Origin: Polaribacter pectinis
GTDB taxonomy: Bacteria > Bacteroidota > Bacteroidia > Flavobacteriales > Flavobacteriaceae
Length of the DNA: 64,000 nucleotides
NCBI RefSeq assembly: GCF_014352875.1
Contig: NZ_CP060695.1
Location: forward strand, 279,501-343,500
Reading direction: 5' to 3'
Shown: piece after piece, positions 60,720-64,000 of the stretch
How the letters are laid out: each line of letters begins with the position of its first letter
How positions within the stretch are numbered: position 1 is the stretch's first letter
Program-made: the position numbers and the translations under genes
Notes under the pieces: model-generated
Told to the model about the DNA's origin: nothing
The model's database searches: none
What the model saw: the letters and a program-made list of their open reading frames with translations, nothing else

Positions 60720-60730
60720 AGTTTAATTTG

Positions 60731-61135
60731 TTAAGATCTTAATAAGGCTATTTTTAGTTTTGAAATAGTTGACAATTGTTGTTGTAAGTTTTCTTCAAAA
60801 GCAGTTATTTTTTTGAGTTTTTCAACTTTCAATTGCCATTGTTGTTCTTCATAGTTTAGCAGTGCAGTATTAATTACTTTTTTTACGTCTGAAATACCAA
60901 TAAATGGAATGACAGAACCTTTTAAATAATACCCAAAGTATTGACCAACTTTTAAGGATAAACACAGGTAATACAAAGACTCTCTATTTGCTCTAGAAGT
61001 TGTGGAAATTACAAAGCAGTTTGGACAAGGTTTGTCTAATGGTTTTCCAGAATTTAATCCTTTATTCAAAATAAAAAAATGTGGGTTTGAGTAAGTTCGT
61101 CCAATTTTGTGGGTTTTGATTTCAAAAATTTGCAT
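60731..61135 (-). CDS. DUF6943-like protein
   Basis: 134 residues: FEIKTHKIGRTYSNPHFFIL, then NKGLNSGKPLDKPCPNCFVI, SLKVGQYFGYYLKGSVIPFI, and a helical C terminus. The GLNSGKP...CPNCFV pattern is one I associate with the DUF6943 family on Bacteroidetes mobile elements. Single-domain, cytosolic, function unknown. First gene of the pair with DUF2493. Confidence 0.62.
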   Translation of the reverse strand: MQIFEIKTHKIGRTYSNPHFFILNKGLNSGKPLDKPCPNCFVISTTSRANRESLYYLCLSLKVGQYFGYYLKGSVIPFIGISDVKKVINTALLNYEEQQWQLKVEKLKKITAFEENLQQQLSTISKLKIALLRS

Positions 61136-61326
61136 AAGTATCCATTTTTAGGTTTAGATTCTTTTGCTATTTTTTTTGCCCATAAAATTTTGGAAAGGAA
61201 AACAACAAAAAGAAAGCTGTTTCTAAATGGAGAGGATAGACTATCAAGGTTTTTGAAAAAAATACTACCAAATACTGAATGTTGAATTTTAAGTATTAAG
61301 TTGTTTTTGGTGGAGATTTTTTTCAA

Positions 61327-62313
61327 AACCCGAAGGGCTTGACCTTTATAGGCTAAAAGCGGAGGCTTTTAAATGACAAATTTTATACAATTACATTATT
61401 TCTTGAATGAAACAGATGCTGAAAGTATTGCAACATTAAGGGAGCCATTTGTTTTGCTGTCTTTTTTTTGTTTTTCTTTTTATCCTTTATTATATCTAAA
61501 ATGATAGATTTTATCTGGATTTTTTTTGTGATTACTTAACGAAATGAAACAAACAAAGACTTGAGATAAGGAATACTTGGACTTAGCGATGGTTTTGTGC
61601 AGTTGAATGAGGTAAGGAATTATAAAAAATTAAAAGACCTAGTGCGTGGGCAGAAGCGAGAATAAGTGTATTGTTTTTTATTTGTTTTGTTCCAATTTCC
61701 TTGATTGGTTTTGTTAAAAGTGAATGCTTTATATTTTTTTTTGCAAGACTTAATGTTGAGATTTTATACGTAATTTTAATAAAACACTATTTGCATTTGC
61801 TTTTAGTGAAACCAATATTAACTTCATTTTATAGCAAATAAAAAACAATAATCTTATTGGTTTTTTTTGATTTTATGGGTGCTTTATAATTGTAATATAA
61901 ACTGAAATTATAATAGTTTTAGTAATGTTAATTTAAAATTACAAATAAGCACTTATAAAAACAATGCAACAATTACGGAATATTGTTAAAATAACTAAAT
62001 TTTATTATTAATAAAGGATTTGCGAGATGGAAGAGCGGCTATTTTACATAATGGCGTTATAGACCAGAAAGTGAATGAATGTGTATATAACTGCGCATTA
62101 TGTAAAGATAGCTTTGGGGAGTTTTGTGTTTTATGAAATAATAAAAGCGTGTTGCTTTTTAGAGTTGTGCAATGAGTTTGCGAATGGAACAAGCTCTAAA
62201 ATGCAACTTCCTATAGAGTTTTAAAACGCTAAACTTGCGTTGGCGAGCGGAACAAACCAAAAGACAGAGGTTTTTTGCTTTTGCAACAAACTGGATTTTG
62301 GTTTGTGGGGAAT
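61327..62313. other. Non-coding, hairpin-rich gap in the island
   Basis: About 1 kb without a convincing gene. It begins with two small hairpins (CCCGAAGGG and AAAAGCGGAGGCTTTT). A doubtful 43-codon ORF at 61373-61504 follows, then T-rich and mixed DNA, an imperfect palindrome at 62038-62112, and a 10-bp inverted repeat CAAACCAAAA / TTTTGGTTTG at 62253-62305. It might be decayed mobile-element DNA or hold a structured RNA; no family could be assigned. Confidence 0.4.
62038..62112. repeat. 75-bp imperfect palindrome
   Basis: GCTATTTTACATAATGGCG on the left pairs with CGCATTATGTAAAGATAGC on the right (one indel and one mismatch), with inner GTTATA / TATAAC pairing. Could be a recombination or transfer-origin structure, or a dispersed repeat. 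Not a terminator: no adjacent T run. Confidence 0.55.
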
Positions 62314-63351
62314 TTAACTATTATCAAGTAATTTATGGTGCAGTTTTATATTTTCTATTTCATAAACTTTTGTATTAATACATTCCAATTTATCAGGATT
62401 GAAAATTGCTAAATTATAACCTTCAGCAAATAATGAACTCTGATATTCTACACCATCAAAACCTAATGATTTAATATATTCACAGATATATTGTGTAGGA
62501 ATATAATCCAATGTTTTATCCTTTTTTCTTATTGGAAGAGACAATTCTTTTTGTAAAGTATAAATAAAAGGTAAATATTCTATGTAACTCTTTATATCCT
62601 CTCTTTCAGACCAATAAATAGGGTCTGTTTCAATATTTCTAAAACTAATAACTTTTAATTCTTTCATTACTGCAAACTCACCAATTGTAACATAATCAAA
62701 GATGGTACTTCTTGTTTCGTATAAAGCAGTTTCTAAAGAGTTTGCTATATATAAATATGATATTCCTTTAGGATTTGCTCTACCAGCTGTAGCTAATTCT
62801 GGTTTAGGTGGATTACCCATATTATTTTTATCAAAACCTATTTTATCAGAAATTCTTGACCTGTAAAAAGTTTCATCTATATTAATATCTCTAATTAAAC
62901 TACTTTGTATAATCGATTTAAAAATTTCAAAATTTAAAGAATTACTCGCAAAATAACGGTTTGCAAATTTAATTTCTTTTTTAAAATCATTCCAAATATT
63001 GTGAACCTTTGTTACTTCTTGAAGAATAATATTTGATGATACTTGATTTTCAAATAGATGATTAAAATCTTCGATTTCATCTATAAAAATAGATTTAAAA
63101 AGAAACTTATTATCAACAACTAAATCCGTTGTAAGGTTAAAGTTTTTTTTAATACAGGCAGAAATATCAAGTTTAGATTTTGTGTCAACTTCGTATAGAG
63201 AAAATATATTTCTAAAATAATCCGCTAATTCTTTTGCTAAATAAATTGAAACATTATCGGATTTACAGAAGTTACATTTACCTTTTTCATTATAAGAATC
63301 TATAATACTTTTTAGGTATATACTATTGAAACAATTTATACAACAATTCAT
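62314..63351 (-). CDS. RES-domain protein (NAD+ phosphorylase-like) with N-terminal zinc-ribbon/HEPN-associated region
   Basis: 345 residues. The start has a possible zinc ribbon (CCINCF...CNFCKSDN). A helical ~130-aa middle part resembles the HEPN-associated N-terminal domain found with RES toxins. The RES domain runs from ~165: FYRSRIS (R), PPKPELATAGRANPKGISYL, YIANSLETALYETRS (E), and GFDGVEYQSSLFAEGYNLA (S). RES toxins degrade NAD+ with phosphate. Two bases after the sce7725 gene, so the two are an operon. No adjacent Xre-type antitoxin is visible. Confidence 0.78.
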   Translation of the reverse strand: MNCCINCFNSIYLKSIIDSYNEKGKCNFCKSDNVSIYLAKELADYFRNIFSLYEVDTKSKLDISACIKKNFNLTTDLVVDNKFLFKSIFIDEIEDFNHLFENQVSSNIILQEVTKVHNIWNDFKKEIKFANRYFASNSLNFEIFKSIIQSSLIRDINIDETFYRSRISDKIGFDKNNMGNPPKPELATAGRANPKGISYLYIANSLETALYETRSTIFDYVTIGEFAVMKELKVISFRNIETDPIYWSEREDIKSYIEYLPFIYTLQKELSLPIRKKDKTLDYIPTQYICEYIKSLGFDGVEYQSSLFAEGYNLAIFNPDKLECINTKVYEIENIKLHHKLLDNS

Positions 63352-63353
63352 AA

Positions 63354-64000
63354 TTAAATCTTATCTACAATTAATTCGATATGATGCATTATAGATAATT
63401 TTTTTAGTGTACCTAAACCAGGAAAGTGTCCTCGATTATGAAGGTCTTTATAAACTTCAACAGCTTGGGTATTTATATCGTTGCTAATACACCAATTAAC
63501 AAGTTTTTCAAGCGCTTCTGCAAATTTACCACCTATATCAGATACATCACCATTTGAATCTGAAACAAAATGTTTTACCATTATTTTGCCTGATGCATTA
63601 ATATAAGATAAATGCATTGCCACAGCTCTTGGTAAAAAACCTGAATCTGAATAATTATCGCCAACTGTTAAAAAATCAGAAAAACCAAAAAAGCCTTCGT
63701 CTTTATAAAAACTGTATTCTTCTGAAAAAGGACTTTCACCAACTTCAAGATAATCTGCATTTCTTGGCATATCCTTAAAATAATCATCTAACGAAATTCT
63801 ACTTTCTTCAGAAAATAATCTATAATAACGCCTGCTTGTATTACTAAAGTAAATTATATTGTAAGTAACATTTATATTATTTTGAATTTCTGCGATACTA
63901 ACTTCAGATATTTCAGAATTATGAATTAATGTGACACCCTGATAGTTTAAGTCTAAATTATTTATACCTTCAATTAAAGCTGGAATTTGCTCTTCTATTT
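63354..64000 (-). CDS. sce7725-family protein (beta-family), 5' end outside window
   Basis: C-terminal ~215 residues of a protein that continues past 64000. The frame is open from the window edge (IPALIEGINNLDLNYQGVTL), and an ATG at 63770 is internal methionine, not a start. Conserved blocks: DDYFKDMPRNADYLEVGESP, FGFSDFLTVGDNYSDSGFLP, RAVAMHLSYI, HFVSDSNGDVSDIGGKFAEA and HNRGHFPGLGTLKKLSIMHH. This matches sce7725-type proteins related to phage beta proteins (PF14350-like) by memory. They occur in pairs with sce7726 and in defence-like islands. Confidence 0.8.
   Translation of the reverse strand, partial: IEEQIPALIEGINNLDLNYQGVTLIHNSEISEVSIAEIQNNINVTYNIIYFSNTSRRYYRLFSEESRISLDDYFKDMPRNADYLEVGESPFSEEYSFYKDEGFFGFSDFLTVGDNYSDSGFLPRAVAMHLSYINASGKIMVKHFVSDSNGDVSDIGGKFAEALEKLVNWCISNDINTQAVEVYKDLHNRGHFPGLGTLKKLSIMHHIELIVDKI

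Noticed and set aside
61066..61326. 86-codon minus-strand ORF upstream of the DUF6943-like gene
   Set aside because: It overlaps the DUF6943-like start by 70 bp in another frame, has no domain-like composition and low plausibility; treated as chance.
61373..61504. 43-codon plus-strand ORF preceded by GGAGG
   Set aside because: Only the first ~25 residues look protein-like, then it turns into low-complexity Phe/Leu. The GGAGG is part of a hairpin and Shine-Dalgarno starts are rare in this lineage. At most a remnant.
62038..62112. Palindrome as an integron attC site
   Set aside because: It lacks the GTTRRRY / RYYYAAC end boxes and there is no cassette array or integrase in view.
1..64000. CRISPR array, IS element or transposase
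   Set aside because: No regularly spaced repeats and no transposase or recombinase reading frame were seen on either strand; the island's integrase, if any, is outside the window.

Overview
The window is AT-rich, lacks strong Shine-Dalgarno sequences, and repeatedly carries the Bacteroidetes -7 promoter element TANNTTTG. Its gene content (PorV of the type IX secretion system next to cytidine deaminase, a ResB-CcsA fusion, Lacal_2735, HYC_CC_PP and TIGR03643 small proteins) points to a marine-type flavobacterium, probably Polaribacter or a close relative. The genus is inferred from gene style, not proven.

Layout. (1) 1-22.7 kb is mostly core: porV 3' end, cdd, a truncated globin, a KAS III enzyme, guaA, a LysM lipoprotein, a cytochrome c maturation fusion, a radical-SAM DNA-repair-like pair, a GH3-like enzyme, an APC permease, and an operon of udk, a DivIC-like gene and both methylmalonyl-CoA mutase subunits. 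(2) 21.4-34.7 kb looks like a storage-lipid locus. A seven-gene operon encodes WS/DGAT, two alpha/beta hydrolases, a GPAT-HAD-LPAAT fusion, GpsA, a coiled-coil protein and a SARP-type (winged helix + BTAD) regulator. Three phasin-like genes follow, then a TetR regulator and a UbiB-like kinase. Two phasin-like promoters carry identical heptad direct repeats (7-4-7, then 9 nt, then TANNTTTG), the layout SARP regulators recognise. (3) A tRNA-Thr at 34.95 kb is followed by a light/oxidative-stress cluster at 35.1-47.7 kb: four photolyase/cryptochrome paralogues, folE, TspO, a glutathione peroxidase, SDRs, a flavin reductase, DUF2256 and other small proteins. Its two main promoters share a palindromic site with 10-bp arms and an 18-bp spacer.

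(4) 47.9-58.0 kb holds a formylglycine-generating-enzyme-like lipoprotein, then a copper/silver efflux operon (CusA, TolC, MerTP/MauE-like, DUF305, CusB, HMA) and a HYC_CC_PP gene. (5) At 58.19 kb a 15-nt remnant of a tRNA-Pro 3' end marks the probable left edge of a genomic island running off the right end. It holds a small HTH-like gene, a four-gene cassette of unknown function (with DUF5675 and two holin-sized membrane proteins), DUF6943-like and DUF2493 genes, about 1 kb of hairpin-rich non-coding DNA, and a RES-domain NAD+ phosphorylase-like gene next to an sce7725-family gene that continues past the window end.

How the parts work together (inference): the lipid locus would make, package and mobilise neutral lipid, with the regulator at the operon end switching on the granule-coat-like genes. 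The light cluster would couple DNA photorepair to pterin and flavin cofactor supply and peroxide defence under one regulator. The island end looks like a toxin or phage-defence module.
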